Notes: generated from the letters alone by a model not told the origin. A stretch of DNA of 64,000 nt from Adiantum capillus-veneris (GCA_014529385.2 CM043953.1:70222872-70286871), one strand, 5' to 3'; shown: positions 43,518-54,223, numbered from the stretch's first letter. Numbers and translations are program-made.

Positions 43518-43997
43518 AGGCCCGATTAGTCCGGCAGCTCGTAGCACTCAATCTCGATATATTATTGTTGCCACTGACTATGTGACAAAGGGGGCGGAAG
43601 TCAGGGCGATACGTAAGGCTGATTGAGGTCAACTGCCAAGTTTCTCTTTGAGAACATTATTACAAGATTTGGTTGTCTCTTTGAGATTGTGAGTGACAAT
43701 GGTACTCATTTTAGAAATGGAGTAATAAAAGAACTCACTGCCAACTTTATGATAGCTCACCATAAGTCCACACCTTATTATCCACAAGCAAATGGCCAAG
43801 CTGAGAGCACCAACAAGACCTTAATCTCTATCTTGACCAAAACGGTGGAAGCTCATCGCACAGATTGGGATTTAAAGCTAACTTCATCTTTATGGTCTTA
43901 TCATACTACGTACAAAGTTGCCATTAACTGCACACCGTTTAAGATGGTGTATGGCCAAGAAGTGGTTATGCCATTGGAGAGGGTGGACAGTCAGTGA
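43369..43997 (+). pseudogene. Gypsy integrase core remnant
   Basis: Continues the block above in two further frames. CKRYDECQRYKI completes the zinc site. FDFVGPISP carries the first Asp, FEIVSDNGTHFRN the second and YYPQANGQAESTNKTL the Glu. A frame change occurs near 43624. The C-terminus stops at VVMPLERVDSQ, where unrelated gag sequence begins. Confidence 0.88.
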
Positions 43998-44440
43998 AAT
44001 TTGAATCCTTTTCTGGATTCCAAGATGCTCCGAAGGCTTTGGCTTTCATTCAGTAGTTTGATATATCCTTCTTCGAAGGACAGTACTCAAAGCACTCCAA
44101 GATCAGGTGGACATCATCGTTTTTAAGGGGAAATGCACAAAAATGGTGGTCCACTCTTCTTCTTAGGAAGCCCGGACCAAGTGGTTGCAATTCAAACGGA
44201 TCTTTATTTCTTCTTTGTTCACCTAGGAATACGAACAAGATGTGAGAACCGCTTGGAACCATCTTCGGATGACCAAGGGTGACACTTTGGATGCATATTG
44301 TGAAAGTTTTTGGGATTCTTTTCTATCAAGCTCTTCATTTATGTCACGTGCACATCTAACCCTCTGTGTACGTGGACAAGCTACTTCATTACATGGGTTC
44401 AATTCATTTAGATTAGGAAGTGTTCTTACATTTTTGTGAG
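43991..44440 (+). pseudogene. Gag fragment of a different gypsy element
   Basis: Reads KFESFSGFQDAPKALAFIQ, stop, FDISFFEGQYSKHSKIRW, TSSFLRGNAQKWWSTLL, then in a shifted frame FKRIFISSLF and EYEQDVRTAWNHLRMTKGDT, LDAYCESFWDSFL. The A-x-x-W-W and late R-x-A-W-x-x-L...L-x-x-Y blocks match the retrotransposon gag fold. It abuts the integrase end without a gap, so it is a chimeric junction. Confidence 0.65.
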
Positions 44441-44670
44441 TCTTTTTGCAGACTGTGCATGTCCAAGCACTTAGAGTAGATGCATAATCCTTGGTTGCAC
44501 ACAACATGATCATCAGATTACCATCAAAACCCATCAGGAGCATTTTTACAGTGCATAGACCTATTTTTCCTATTTTAGCCATTTTTCAGTTATTATTTTT
44601 AAGTGACTTTTGTTGGGAAACTGGGTAGGGCAATTTGACAAGCAAGTATATAAGGAAACCTAGCGCTAGC

Positions 44671-44872
44671 ACTTTCTGGATTCGTTCATTGATGATGCCA
44701 AGCTTACTCATAGAGAAAAGAGCTTCGCTTATGAGTTGGCACTAATGAAAAGGGGAACTCAATTAGAGGTGGCCAAAGCGTTTGTGGACGTAGAAAAAAG
44801 ATACCTTTGCATATTAGATCACTTTATATTACTTCTAGAAAAAAACAAAACAATTCCTCCTCTATATAGATA
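44671..44872 (+). pseudogene. Conserved exon E of gene X, copy 0
   Basis: Reads DSFIDDAKLTHREKSFAYEL, ALMKRGTQLEVAKAFVDVEK, RYLCILDHFILLLEK and then stops. The same exon occurs at 50994-51172, 56149-56310 and 56392-56586. It is acidic then amphipathic, and I do not recognise a named domain. Here it is an isolated left end of the array: its upstream exons are missing and replaced by gypsy debris. It is followed by the same 2.7-kb spacer as copy 1. Confidence 0.6.
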
Positions 44873-45677
44873 AGTTAGTCTACCTTCACCTATATATTAA
44901 GAATTATTTCCCTCCTTCCTACTCTTTTAACCTCAATCTCCTAAATTTTATCTCAATCTAACACTCATTAACTATCCTCCTTCTACTTCAACAATCCTTT
45001 ACTTTGTCTCACTTTGTCTATCATTTTCTTCTACATCTCACTATCTTCCACCCTAACTGTATGTATCTAACACTCATACTTGTCGATCTCTATATATTTC
45101 TCTTCACAATATACTCTCATCAATACCTTTCTTTCGATTTTTCTCTATCTCTACACAATACAATCTACCATCTGGCCCTATCTTTATTAGTACACTAAGA
45201 TATTGAGAAAATCTCTGTATTCAAGATTGAGTGGTGAAGTGCATTGTGTGATGGAGAGAGAGAGAGAAAAAAAAATTTCCATTCCAAAAAGAGAAAATGA
45301 TTATCTCTACCTCTAATTTGTGGAAATTCTCAAAATACCCCTCGAATCTCAAAAATCCTCAAAACACCCCCCTATTTTGTCATAAATTACCAAAATGCCC
45401 TTCAAATTTTCCAAATTTTCCAAAATAACCCTGATTGTGAGATTACATATTTCTAAAAATAAAAAAAGTTGTAGCTTTTCATAAGAGGCATAATTGTCTA
45501 TCAATACAAGATGCTAAAAGTAGGAGTTTAGTTGGTTATATAAGTTTTAGAGATGAATTGCTTCATTGATTCTAGGCATAATTGTCTTTTTTTGCTAGGT
45601 AACTTGGGACAAATTACTTTCCAAGCACTCAAGAACGGATCTTAACTATCAAATATGGTTAACCCAGTGACTCATGT

Positions 45678-45682
45678 AAATA

Positions 45683-45761
<79 letters not shown>

Positions 45762-45846
45762 ATCAAACTCATCATGAAGTCTGAGCGCTAGTGCTCAAAC
45801 ACATGATGAGTTTGAGGGAGAGAGAGAGAAAGGGAGGGAGATATTT
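45678..45846. repeat. Foldback 1 (unit 1)
   Basis: Outer ends AAATATCTCCCTC and its complement GAGGGAGATATTT (to 45846) pair. A long (TC)n arm faces a purine arm, and the tip arms ATCAAACTCATCATG and CATGATGAGTTTGA enclose GAGCGCTAGTGCTC. No target duplication is seen. Confidence 0.85.
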
Positions 45847-46679
45847 CCAACTCCTGAATTTCGCCTTTTTTTGCTATGCAATTTGTGACAATTGCCTTCA
45901 AAGTGGTCTGTTATCTTTAACATCATAATTCTGGACAATTATTGTCTTCAACCTCAAAGCTGTTACAAATAAATATGTATATAACTTCTAGCAAACATTG
46001 AATTAATATCAAATTTCTTGGAGAAAGTACGGACTTGATCATAAGTTGTTCTGACACCACCTTCACCCAAGTAACCTACTCTTAGCTTAGAGACCCTCTA
46101 GGCTTGCCAAAGTAGGATTAGCCATTAATGCCTACAATAGTAAGAGCATCAAAGTTCAAAACACCCCTCTTTGCTCTTAAAAAATCTAATCACCTCTAAA
46201 TTCCTTGATCTTGAGGAATGTGGGTTACTTAAAAATCATGAGCATAATGGATATACCTACTAGTGAGACCCAGTTAATTCAATTCTCATTATGACATGAG
46301 ATCATCTTGAGATGTCCCCCTAATAAGCGTCTTTAAGTTGGGAGAACTTCATATGAGTAGAATTCTTGTATTTTATGAACTACCTAACAGCAATTCACTA
46401 ACCAAACATGTATAAATTCTTTTTATGTCTTTGAGAAAAAAAGGTCGAATTCAAAATACGTGCAAAACCCCATCCTCCTTTGTGAACTCTTGTCTAGCTA
46501 TGGTGAAGCCACATTCAGACCGCAAAAAGACGTGCACATAAGGAAGAGCTTGTCTACAATAGCTGCTACACCTCCTCTGTTGGGAGAGAGAGAGGAAGGG
46601 AGCAATTTGTGACAATAAACCTGCCAAGAACGCAAAAACGGATCTCAACTCTCAAATAAGATAAATGATGAGCTTGAGA

Positions 46680-46692
46680 GAGATAGAGGGAA

Positions 46693-46749
<57 letters not shown>

Positions 46750-46776
46750 AAGAGAGAGAGAGAGAGAGAGAGAGAA
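46680..46776. repeat. (GT)n-(GA)n compound microsatellite
   Basis: TG repeats at about 46694-46715 are followed by GA repeats to 46775. ORFs translating it as Leu-Ser or His-Thr runs are artefacts. Confidence 0.95.
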
Positions 46777-46919
46777 GATCAGCGTGAAAGAGGGAGGGAG
46801 GGAGAGTGAATTTGGTATGGCACATTGGATGTGTTTGATGGTGGTAGTGGAAAGCATCCATTGCTTGCATGATGATAATCACTTTGATCCTCACACTCCA
46901 TCCTCTTTATCACTGATGC

Positions 46920-47050
46920 TCCTCTCTCTTTCTTTCTATCACTCTTTCTATCTTGCAGAAGTTCAACATGTAGATGAGCGCTAGCGCTCACCTTTCATGT
47001 TGGCATTTAGGGGTATAGAGAGAAACTGAGAGAGAGAAAGAGAGAGTAGG
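46920..47050. repeat. Foldback 2 (unit 1)
   Basis: The core GAGCGCTAGCGCTC (46976-46989) is a perfect palindrome. CAACATG/CATGTTG arms flank it, and outer pyrimidine-rich and purine-rich arms (TCTCTTTCTTTCTATC against GATAGAG-like) extend the stem. Confidence 0.8.
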
Positions 47051-47235
47051 AAGAGAGAGTTAAACACTGGTGTGGAAACATAGAATAAGAGAGAGAGCTA
47101 GGAACTAGTGTAGCAGCAAAGAAAAAGAGAGCTTAGGTATGGAGAGATATGCTATATATGATTGAGCTAGAGATGATTTAGAGAGAGAGAGGGTGAATTT
47201 GTAAAAGCTTGGAAGAGAGAGAGAAGCTAAATGCC

Positions 47236-47243
47236 TATAAAAA
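47236..47243 (+). promoter_or_regulatory. TATA box of gene X, copy 1
   Basis: TATAAAAA, 343 bp upstream of the ATG at 47579. The same element lies at 53579-53586 before copy 2. Foldback 3 lies in the predicted 5' leader. Confidence 0.6.
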
Positions 47244-47394
47244 GGCTTCGATGTAGCATGGAAGTTTCTTAAGTTACGATGATAGGTTACAAATGACACT
47301 TTGTAAGGTTATAATCACCTTGTTTTCTAGAGCATGTGTTTATATTCAAAGTCTCTCTTCCTCCCTCTATCACACTCTTGTCTGGATGTCCTTC

Positions 47395-47510
47395 TATATC
47401 TCTCTCTCTTCATTTCTCGCTCTCCCACTCTCTTCCTTCCTCAAGCTCTACATTAAGGCTGAGCTTGAGGAACGAAGAGAGAGGGAGAGCGAGAGATAGA
47501 GAGAGAGATA
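47395..47510 (+). repeat. Foldback 3 (unit 1), in the predicted 5' leader
   Basis: Arms CTCGCTCTCCC (47416-47426) and GGGAGAGCGAG (47483-47493), then CCTCAAGCTC (47439-47448) and GAGCTTGAGG (47461-47470), with a 12-base loop. If transcribed from the TATA box at 47236 it would form a long stem in the leader RNA. Confidence 0.85.
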
Positions 47511-47578
47511 ATTATGGTTTCTTCTTTTGGTTGATTCTGCAGAGGTATTTGTCTTTGCTTTAACGTCTAAAGTGGAAG

Positions 47579-47756
47579 ATGGCCAAGAAAAGTGATGTTG
47601 ATGCATACGTCAAATTTATTTATAATGGAGAAGTTATAGGCATTGGAAAAATAGACAAGACTTCAAATTTGGCCAAGCTTCATGGAAGCAGATTGCCGGC
47701 TGGATGCTTTTTTGTTACTGTGTTAGAGGTATATGAAGGGAAAGATGCTTCTCTGC
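47579..47756 (+). pseudogene. Exon 1 of gene X, copy 1 (DUF8039-like), truncated
   Basis: ATG in good context (AAGATGG) opens MAKKSDVDAYVKFIYNGEVI, then GIGKIDKTSNLAKLHGSRLP and AGCFFVTVLEVYEGKDA. The pattern (strand, then iA/GxG, then LHGxPLPxGCxxVxV) is what I recall of the plant DUF8039 domain found in transposon-associated proteins. After codon 59 the sequence departs from copy 2 and enters the hAT region. A chimeric frame ends at 47789-47791. Confidence 0.6.
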
Positions 47757-47998
47757 TAAGTTGCATTATTCGTTATTCGGGAGACGTATAATATGCGAAT
47801 AATGGGCGTATTATTCGTTTATCTAAATTATACGACCGTATTATACAGTGCCACATCAGCATAAACGGCCAATTGTATAACTTCTTGGTTTTTCGATCGA
47901 AATTATTTTCGATCAAAAATTATAACGATCAAATATGTTAGTATATATAGCAGCACGCGACAGGCCTCACACCATCTTTCACAGTCAGTGTTTTCCAT

Positions 47999-48793
47999 GT
48001 GAGTACTCTCACCAAAGGATCAAAACAGTAATTTGTAAAAAAATAAAACAATTTGAATTTAATAAAAATTAAAATTCAATAGAATTTAAGTTTTGTGATT
48101 CAAATATATGAATTTGTTTTGAAAAACTTAGTAAATAGTTGAAAATTTGTATTTTGTGAAGAGTTTAATCTCTCACCTGATACAAAACTGTAATTATAAG
48201 AATCACTTGTCAATGTGTTCAATTAATTGACACTTGAAAGTGACAAATAAAAAAAAATTAAGATATTATCGTTGTGTGTAGAGTGTACTCTCACATGAGA
48301 TAATTAGTTTTAAAATATAATTACATAAAAATTAACTTTATGTAATTTAAAGTTTGATTTTGATGTGTAGAGATTTTCTCTCACTTCAAAATGAATATAA
48401 TGAAACAAAATTATATTTTTACGTTTTGTGTAGAGCTATTCACACTGCTATGCTCTCACTAGAGTAAAAATTTAGGTAAAACATGTCCAAAAATATTTAT
48501 ATTCTCTTATCTTTATTTGGACTGCAAAATCTACCGTACTGTGTGAGAGCATACACATGCTCGCATTGTAGATAGATAATCGCTTAAAAATCTATGGTAA
48601 AGTGTAAGAACTTTTTGTTCGCACTTTACATAGATACGATAATTATCAAGTATTGTAAGTGATTATCATTTTGACATTTAAAAATGTCACTTATAGCTCT
48701 TTTATGTATAGCAATTCATAATGATAATCATTTTAATATTGATATAATTGTAATTATTGATTATCGTAAATGTGTTGAAGCTACAAGCTTGCA
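47999..48793 (+). repeat. Array of eight short degenerate hairpins
   Basis: Stems of the type GTGTAGAG-loop-CTCTCAC occur at 47999-48012, 48156-48176, 48276-48294, 48365-48384, 48428-48459, 48541-48565, 48602-48624 and 48772-48793. Later ones drift to GTGTAAGAA/TTGTTCGCAC and GTGTTGAAG/CTTGCAC while keeping pairing (compensatory changes). AT-rich sequence with TAATTA/TAATTT words separates them. Confidence 0.75.
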
Positions 48794-48990
48794 CTTTAGA
48801 TAAATCGATGCAATTTATATGTAATCCAATGGTTTTTTTTATTATTATTGTATTTTTGTTCAATCATTGTTTTTAATTATTTTAATTTTGTTCAATCATT
48901 GTTAGTTAATTTAATTTAATGTTTTAATTGATTTTGATTATGAAAATGATCATTGACTTTGTTTTTACTAGCAAATTACTTTTGTGCATC

Positions 48991-50957
48991 ATGGTGAAAG
49001 GACAAGAGTGGAGTTATGTGCATGAGTTGAAAGCTGGGAGAAATACATCTCAACTTAAATGTAAATCTTGTGGCCACGAGTTCAGTGGTAATGCAACCAG
49101 AATTAAAGAGCATTTATTTAAAGTCCCTGGCAATGTTGAAAAGTGCGGGGCACCACCAAAAGATATTCATGAAAAATTTGCCATGTATTCTCGCAAAGTA
49201 AAGTTGATTCTTGCAGCTAAACATAAAGGTGATATTTCCAAAGATATTCATGCGAATATTGAACCATCTGTATGCAATGAGGCAACATAAGAGGTGTGTA
49301 CCACTCAAGTAAACGATCAAATTTCTCAATTGAAGCCTCTTCATGGACATGCTTCTACATCAGGAGGAGTTCCTAGCACAAGCAAATCCGGCAGAGCGTC
49401 ATCCAATGGACAAACAATGCCTGAAGCATTAGGTAAACAATGGTTTTTTGAGTTGCATTTAAAATGGACACAAGCATTTGTTGCGTGTGGCATATCGTTC
49501 AATGCTATGCGCAATCCAATATTTCAAGATGCTTTGATGAGTGTAACCAAAAAAGGATTTGTGCTTCCTGACTATAACAAGATACGAACTCTTGATAAAG
49601 TCAAAGACAGTACTGAAGCCATTCTCAAACGCACAGTTCTAGAGTTTGTTCCAACATATGGATGCACCATAGCATTGGATGGATGGACTAACTGTCAGAA
49701 AAAACCTTTAATCAATGTAATGCTTATTAACCCTAGAGGGGCTATGTTCGTGGAAGCAATTGACAGCTCATTGAAAGAGAAGACTATCACCTACCTAGCA
49801 GGGGTGTATGATCGTGCAATTGCAAAGGCAGGTGGACCAAAGAATGTGACTGCTATTGTCACAGATAATGCGGCCAACTACAAAGGAGCAGGAAGAGCTA
49901 TTCAAGTCAAGTATCCGGAGATTTCTTGGGTACCATGTGCAACTCACACTTTAAATTTGCTTTTAAAAGATATTGGTAAAATGGCATGTGTGAAGCAAAC
50001 TTCTGGATGCAAATCATGTGGTGAAATTCATTAGAGAGCATCAATTTTCGTATGCTCTTTTTCGAACCAAGTCACCAAATAAAGCTTTGCAAATATTTTG
50101 CGCGACAAGGTTTGCTACGGCATACTATGTTCTTGCTGCTTTGCAAGAGTTGAAGCCTGCATTGATGGAAACCTTAGCAGACAGAAGATGGGATGGATGG
50201 CTCAGCAAGTATCCAAGTTATCAGGAAGCAGTTGGTCGATGTGAGCAAATAGTAAACTCGCCAATCTTTTGGTGTAATGTAGAAAGAAAAGTAACTGTGT
50301 CAAAGCCATTTGTAGATCTTTTGAGAGCAATTGACACAGATTCTTTTATTTTTGGTCAGGTCTACTGGTATATGTCAGAGGCTATACGCAAGCTAAGAGA
50401 AAATGTCAGTTTTGGTGCAAAGGATAAAGCTACCATGAATCATTGTTAACAAGCGTTGGGTGCAGTTGCATACGCCATTGCATGGAGCGGCTTTTGTATT
50501 GGATCCTAAGTTTCAAATGCATCAGCAATCTTCCAACAAAGAAGTTATGTCCGACTTCAAAACAGTGTGCTCCCAACTCTTAGGTCACGAAGATGGAAAA
50601 ACAGCTTTTCATCAGCGAGTAGATTATGCCAACAGAACTGGTATGTTTCAGGATGCGTGGCATATAGATGCCATTGGCAAAACAAGTGCACCTTTATGGT
50701 GGAAGGATTATGGTGGAGAGAAAGTGGAGTTGCAACACATTGCAGTTAGAGTTTTATCAGTAGCTGCATCAAGTGGAAGTTGTGAGCAAAACTGGTCAGC
50801 ATTCAACTTTGTGCACACTAAAAAGCAAAACAGACTTCATACTAAACGCGCTGCTGATTTTGTGTATGTTTTTTGCAATATGAGACTTATTTATAAGCCT
50901 CAAAACATTGCAACTAGAGCCGCTCAAAAGCAATATGGAGTCTTCCAAACGCATTAA
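48991..50957 (+). pseudogene. hAT transposase with BED zinc finger
   Basis: BED-type finger near the N-terminus (LKCKSCGHEFSGNATRIKEH then C), which would bind the element ends. A stop (TAA 49288-49290) is followed by the DUF659/RNase H-fold region: ALDGWTNCQKKPLINVM (first catalytic Asp), AIVTDNAANYKGAGRAI (second Asp) and WVPCATHTLNLLLKDIG (CxxH motif). A frameshift near 50005 leads to FATAYYVLAALQELKPAL; a second near 50435 leads to KRWVQLHTPLHGAAFVLDPK. The C-terminal dimerisation domain, SSGSCEQNWSAFNFVHTKK, carries the likely catalytic Glu. About 640 codons, normal length; one stop and two frameshifts make it inactive. Confidence 0.9.
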
Positions 50958-50993
50958 GCTATTTCTGCAGAAGTTGATGATGATGATGATATG

Positions 50994-51172
50994 GATGCCA
51001 AGCTTACTCATAGAGAAAAGAGCTTCCCTTATGAGTTGGCACTAATGAAAAGGGGAACTCAATTAGAGGTGGCCAAAGCGTTTGTGGACGTAGAAAAAAG
51101 ATACCTTTGCATATTAGATCACTTTATATTACTGCTAGAAAAAAACAAAACAATTCCTCCTCTATATAGATA
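50994..51172 (+). pseudogene. Conserved exon E of gene X, copy 1
   Basis: DAKLTHREKSFPYELALMKR, GTQLEVAKAFVDVEKRYLCI, LDHFILLLEKNKTIPPLYR, stop. Only one codon differs from copy 0 in this stretch (Ser-Phe-Pro against Ser-Phe-Ala). Directly upstream lies the truncated hAT sequence. Confidence 0.65.
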
Positions 51173-51977
51173 AGTTAGTCTACCTTCACCTATATATTAA
51201 GAATTATTTCCCTCCTTCCTACTCTTTTAACCTCAATCTCCTAAATTTTATCTCAATCTAACACTCATTAACTATCCTCCTTCTACTTCAACCATCCTTT
51301 ACTTTGTCTCACTTTGTCTATCATTTTCTTCTACATCTCACTATCTTCCACCCTAACTGTATGTATCTAACACTCATACTTGTCGATCTCTATATATTTC
51401 TCTTCACAATATACTCTCATCAATACCTTTCTTTAGATTTTTCTCTATCTCTACACAATACAATCTACCATCTGGCCCTATCTTTATTAGTACACTAAGA
51501 TATTGAGAAAATCTATGTATTCAAGATTGAGTGGTGAAGTGCATTGTGTGATGGAGAGAGAGAGAGAAAAAAAAATTTCCATTCCAAAAAGAGAAAATGA
51601 TTATCTCTACCTCTAATTTGTGGAAATTCTCAAAATACCCCTCGAATCTCAAAAATCCTCAAAACACCCCCCTATTTTGTCATAAATTACCAAAATGCCC
51701 TTCAAATTTTCCAAATTTTCCAAAATAACCCTGATTGTGAGATTACATATTTCTAAAAATAAAAAAAGTTGTAGCTTTTCATAAGAGGCATAATTGTCTA
51801 TCAATACAAGATGCTAAAAGTAGGAGTTTAGTTGGTTATATAAGTTTTAGAGATGAATTGCTTCATTGATTCTAGGCATAATTGCCTTTTTTTGCTAGGT
51901 AACTTGGGACAAATTACTTTCCAAGCACTCAAGAACGGATCTTAACTATCAAATATGGTTAACCCAGTGACTCATGT

Positions 51978-51985
51978 AAATATCT

Positions 51986-52056
<71 letters not shown>

Positions 52057-52144
52057 TCCATCAAACTCATCATGAAGTTTGAGCGCTAGTGCTCAAACAC
52101 ATGATGAGTTTGAGGGAGAGAGAGAGAAAGGGAGGGAGATATTT
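51978..52144. repeat. Foldback 1 (unit 2)
   Basis: Same structure as 45678-45846: AAATATCTCCCTC ends, (TC)n arm, GAGCGCTAGTGCTC tip. Confidence 0.85.
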
Positions 52145-52873
52145 CCAACTCCTTAATTTCTCCTTTTTTTGCTATGCAATTTGTGACAATTGCCTTCAAA
52201 GTGGTCTGTTATCTTTAACATCATAATTCTGGACAATTATTGTCTTCAACCTCAAAGTTGTTACAAATAAATATGTATATAACTTCTAGCAAACATTGAA
52301 TTAATATCAAATTTCTTGGAGAAAGTAAGGACTTGATCATAAGTTGTTCTGACACCACCTTCACCCAAGTAACCTACTCTTAGCTTAGAGACCCTCTAGG
52401 CTTGCCAAACTAGGATTCACCATTAATGCCTACAACAGTAAGAGCATCAAAGTTCCCCCTCTTTGCTCTTAAAAAATCTAATCACCTCTAAATTCCTTGA
52501 TCTTGAGGAATGTCGGTTACTTAAAAATCATGAGCATAATTTATATACCTACTAGTGAGACCCAGTTAATTCAATTCTCATTATGACATGAGATCATCTT
52601 GAGATGTCCCTCTAATAAGCTTCTTTAAGTTGGGAGAACTTCATATGAGTAGAATTCTTGTATTTTATGAACTACCTAACAGCAATTCACTAACCAAACA
52701 TGTATAAATTCTTTTTATGTCTTTGGGAAAAAAAGGTCGAGTTCAAAGTACGTACAAAACCCCATCCTCATTTGTAAACTCTTGTCTAGCTATGGTGAAG
52801 CCACATTCAGACCGCAAAAAGACATGCACATAAGGAAGAGCTTGTCTACAATAGCTGCTACACCTCCTCCGTT

Positions 52874-52886
52874 GGGGGGGGGGGGG

Positions 52887-52932
<46 letters not shown>
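52874..52932. repeat. G run and (GA)n microsatellite
   Basis: A run of about 16 G is followed by about 20 GA units. Unit 1 has only a short GA run here. Confidence 0.95.
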
Positions 52933-52936
<4 letters not shown>

Positions 52937-53089
52937 GGGAGATATTTCCAAATCCTTAATTTTGCCTTTTTTTGTGCTATGCAATTTGTGACAATAAACT
53001 TGCCAAGAACACAAAAATGGATCTCAACTCTCAAATAAGATAAATGATGAGCTTGAGAGAGATAGAGGGAATGTGTGTGTGTGTGTGTG

Positions 53090-53120
<31 letters not shown>

Positions 53121-53264
53121 AGATCAGCGTGAAAGAGGGAGGGAGAGAGTGAATTTGGTATGGCACATTGGATGTGTTTGATGGTGGCAGTGGAAAGCAT
53201 CCATTGCTTGCATGATGACAATCACTTTGACCCTCACGCTCCATCCCCTTTATCAGAGATTCTC

Positions 53265-53400
53265 CTCTCTCTTTCTTTCTATCACTCTTTCTATCTTGCA
53301 GAAGTTCAACATGTAGATGAGCGCTAGCTCTCACCTTTCATGTTGGCATTTAGGGGTATAGAGAGAAACTGAGAGAGAGAAAGAGAGAGTAGGAAGAGAG
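53265..53400. repeat. Foldback 2 (unit 2)
   Basis: As 46920-47050, but one arm base of the central palindrome is changed (GAGCGCTAGCTCTC). Confidence 0.8.
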
Positions 53401-53578
53401 AGTTAAACACTGGTGTGGAAACATAGAATAAGAGAGAGAGCTAGAGACTAGTGTAGGAGCAAAGAAAAAGAGAGCTTAGGTATGGAGAGATATGCTATAT
53501 ATGATTGAGCTAGAGATGATTTGGAGAGAGCGAGGGTGAATTTGTAAAAGCTTGGAAGAGAGAGAGAAGCTAAATGCC

Positions 53579-53586
53579 TATAAAAA
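53579..53586 (+). promoter_or_regulatory. TATA box of gene X, copy 2
   Basis: TATAAAAA, 345 bp before the ATG at 53924, same context as copy 1. Confidence 0.6.
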
Positions 53587-53744
53587 GGCTTCGATGTAGC
53601 ATGGAAGTTTCTTAAGTTACGACGATAGGTTACAAATGACACTTTGTAAGGTTATAATCACCTTGTTTGCTAGAGCATGTGTTTATATTCAAAGACTCTC
53701 TTCCTCCCTCTATCACACTCTTGTCTGGATGTCCTTCTATATCT

Positions 53745-53850
53745 CTCTCTCTCTTCATTTCTCGCTCTCCCACTCTCTTCCTTCCTCAAGCTCTACGTTA
53801 AGGCTGAGCTTGAGGGACGAAGAGAGAGGGAGAGGGAGAGATAGAGAGAG
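53745..53850 (+). repeat. Foldback 3 (unit 2), in the predicted 5' leader
   Basis: The arms CCTCAAGCTC/GAGCTTGAGG are kept. The outer arm reads GGGAGAGGGAG, where unit 1 pairs perfectly with CTCGCTCTCCC. Confidence 0.85.
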
Positions 53851-53923
53851 AGATAATTATGGTTTCTTCTTTTGGTTGATTCTGCAAAGTTATTTGTCTT
53901 TGCATTAATGTCTAAAGTGGAAG

Positions 53924-54223
53924 ATGGCTAAGAAAAGTGATGTTGATGCATACGTCAAATTTATTTATAATGGAGAAGCTATAGGCATTGGAAAAATAGA
54001 CAAGACTTCAAATTTGGCCAAGCTTCATGGAAGCAGATTGCCGGCTGGATGCTTTTTTGTTACTGTGCTAGAGGTATATGAATGGAAAGATGCTCCTCTG
54101 CCTCATGTCCGTTCTGGAAATGAGGAGATGACTACTTTGAAGAAGGCAGAGAATAGTTTTGTTGCATGGCCTAGAAGTGAATTAATAATTTCTGGTTTCA
54201 TTTCACTAATGGCTTGTCATTGA
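53924..54223 (+). CDS. Exon 1 of gene X, copy 2 (DUF8039-like)
   Basis: 99 codons from ATG in the context AAGATGG. It starts as copy 1 and continues YEWKDAPLPHVRSGNEEMTT, LKKAENSFVAWPRSELI. LP.P followed by a helix and then FVAWPRxLI is the ending I recall for DUF8039 domains of plant transposon-associated and Ulp1-linked proteins, so the domain is complete here. The last residues before the stop may already be intron. The function of the domain is not known to me. The exon belongs to a multi-exon gene reaching at least 54763. Confidence 0.6.
   Translation: MAKKSDVDAYVKFIYNGEAIGIGKIDKTSNLAKLHGSRLPAGCFFVTVLEVYEWKDAPLPHVRSGNEEMTTLKKAENSFVAWPRSELIISGFISLMACH

Larger units (their letters stand above)
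33235..43990 (+). mobile_element. Ty3/gypsy element of Athila/Tat type, 3' truncated
   Basis: Plus-strand element with candidate LTR, primer site, leader, Gag, degraded protease, reverse transcriptase, RNase H and integrase in gypsy order, with no chromodomain. A TIR element (39285-41232) containing a Cassandra TRIM sits between protease and reverse transcriptase. Integrase sequence ends near 43990 and is followed at once by unrelated gag sequence; no 3' LTR is seen. The reverse transcriptase (RRDHYPLPYSKHVLERVAG, FLDGYSGYNQI) fits the Athila/Tat lineage. Confidence 0.8.
44690..47756 (+). repeat. Array unit 1: exon E, spacer, promoter and exon 1 of gene X
   Basis: Nearly identical to 50994-54100, differing by scattered substitutions, microsatellite lengths and a deletion of about 45 bp near 46595. 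The offset is about 6.3 kb. It carries exon E, an AT/CT-rich spacer with three foldbacks, a TATA box and the first exon of gene X. Confidence 0.95.
47757..50993 (+). mobile_element. hAT-type DNA transposon fragment occupying gene X copy 1
   Basis: Bounded exactly by the loss of identity with the other array copy at both sides. It holds a hAT transposase pseudogene preceded by a 1.2-kb AT-rich leader with eight short hairpins. Immediately after the left boundary are short inverted words (GAATAAT-gggcgt-ATTATTC at 47797-47816). No matching right terminal repeat or 8-bp duplication is found. The right side ends about 40 bp after the transposase frame, so the right terminus is probably lost. Confidence 0.7.
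50994..54100 (+). repeat. Array unit 2: exon E, spacer, promoter and exon 1 of gene X
   Basis: Second copy of 44690-47756. It retains a stretch near 52931-52980 (GATATTTCCAAATCC...GCTATGCAATTTG) that is deleted in unit 1. Confidence 0.95.

Noticed and set aside
46645-46991. ORFs rich in Leu-Ser and His-Thr (also 52790-53334)
   Set aside because: Translations of GA/GT microsatellites; no domain and not conserved between the two array units.
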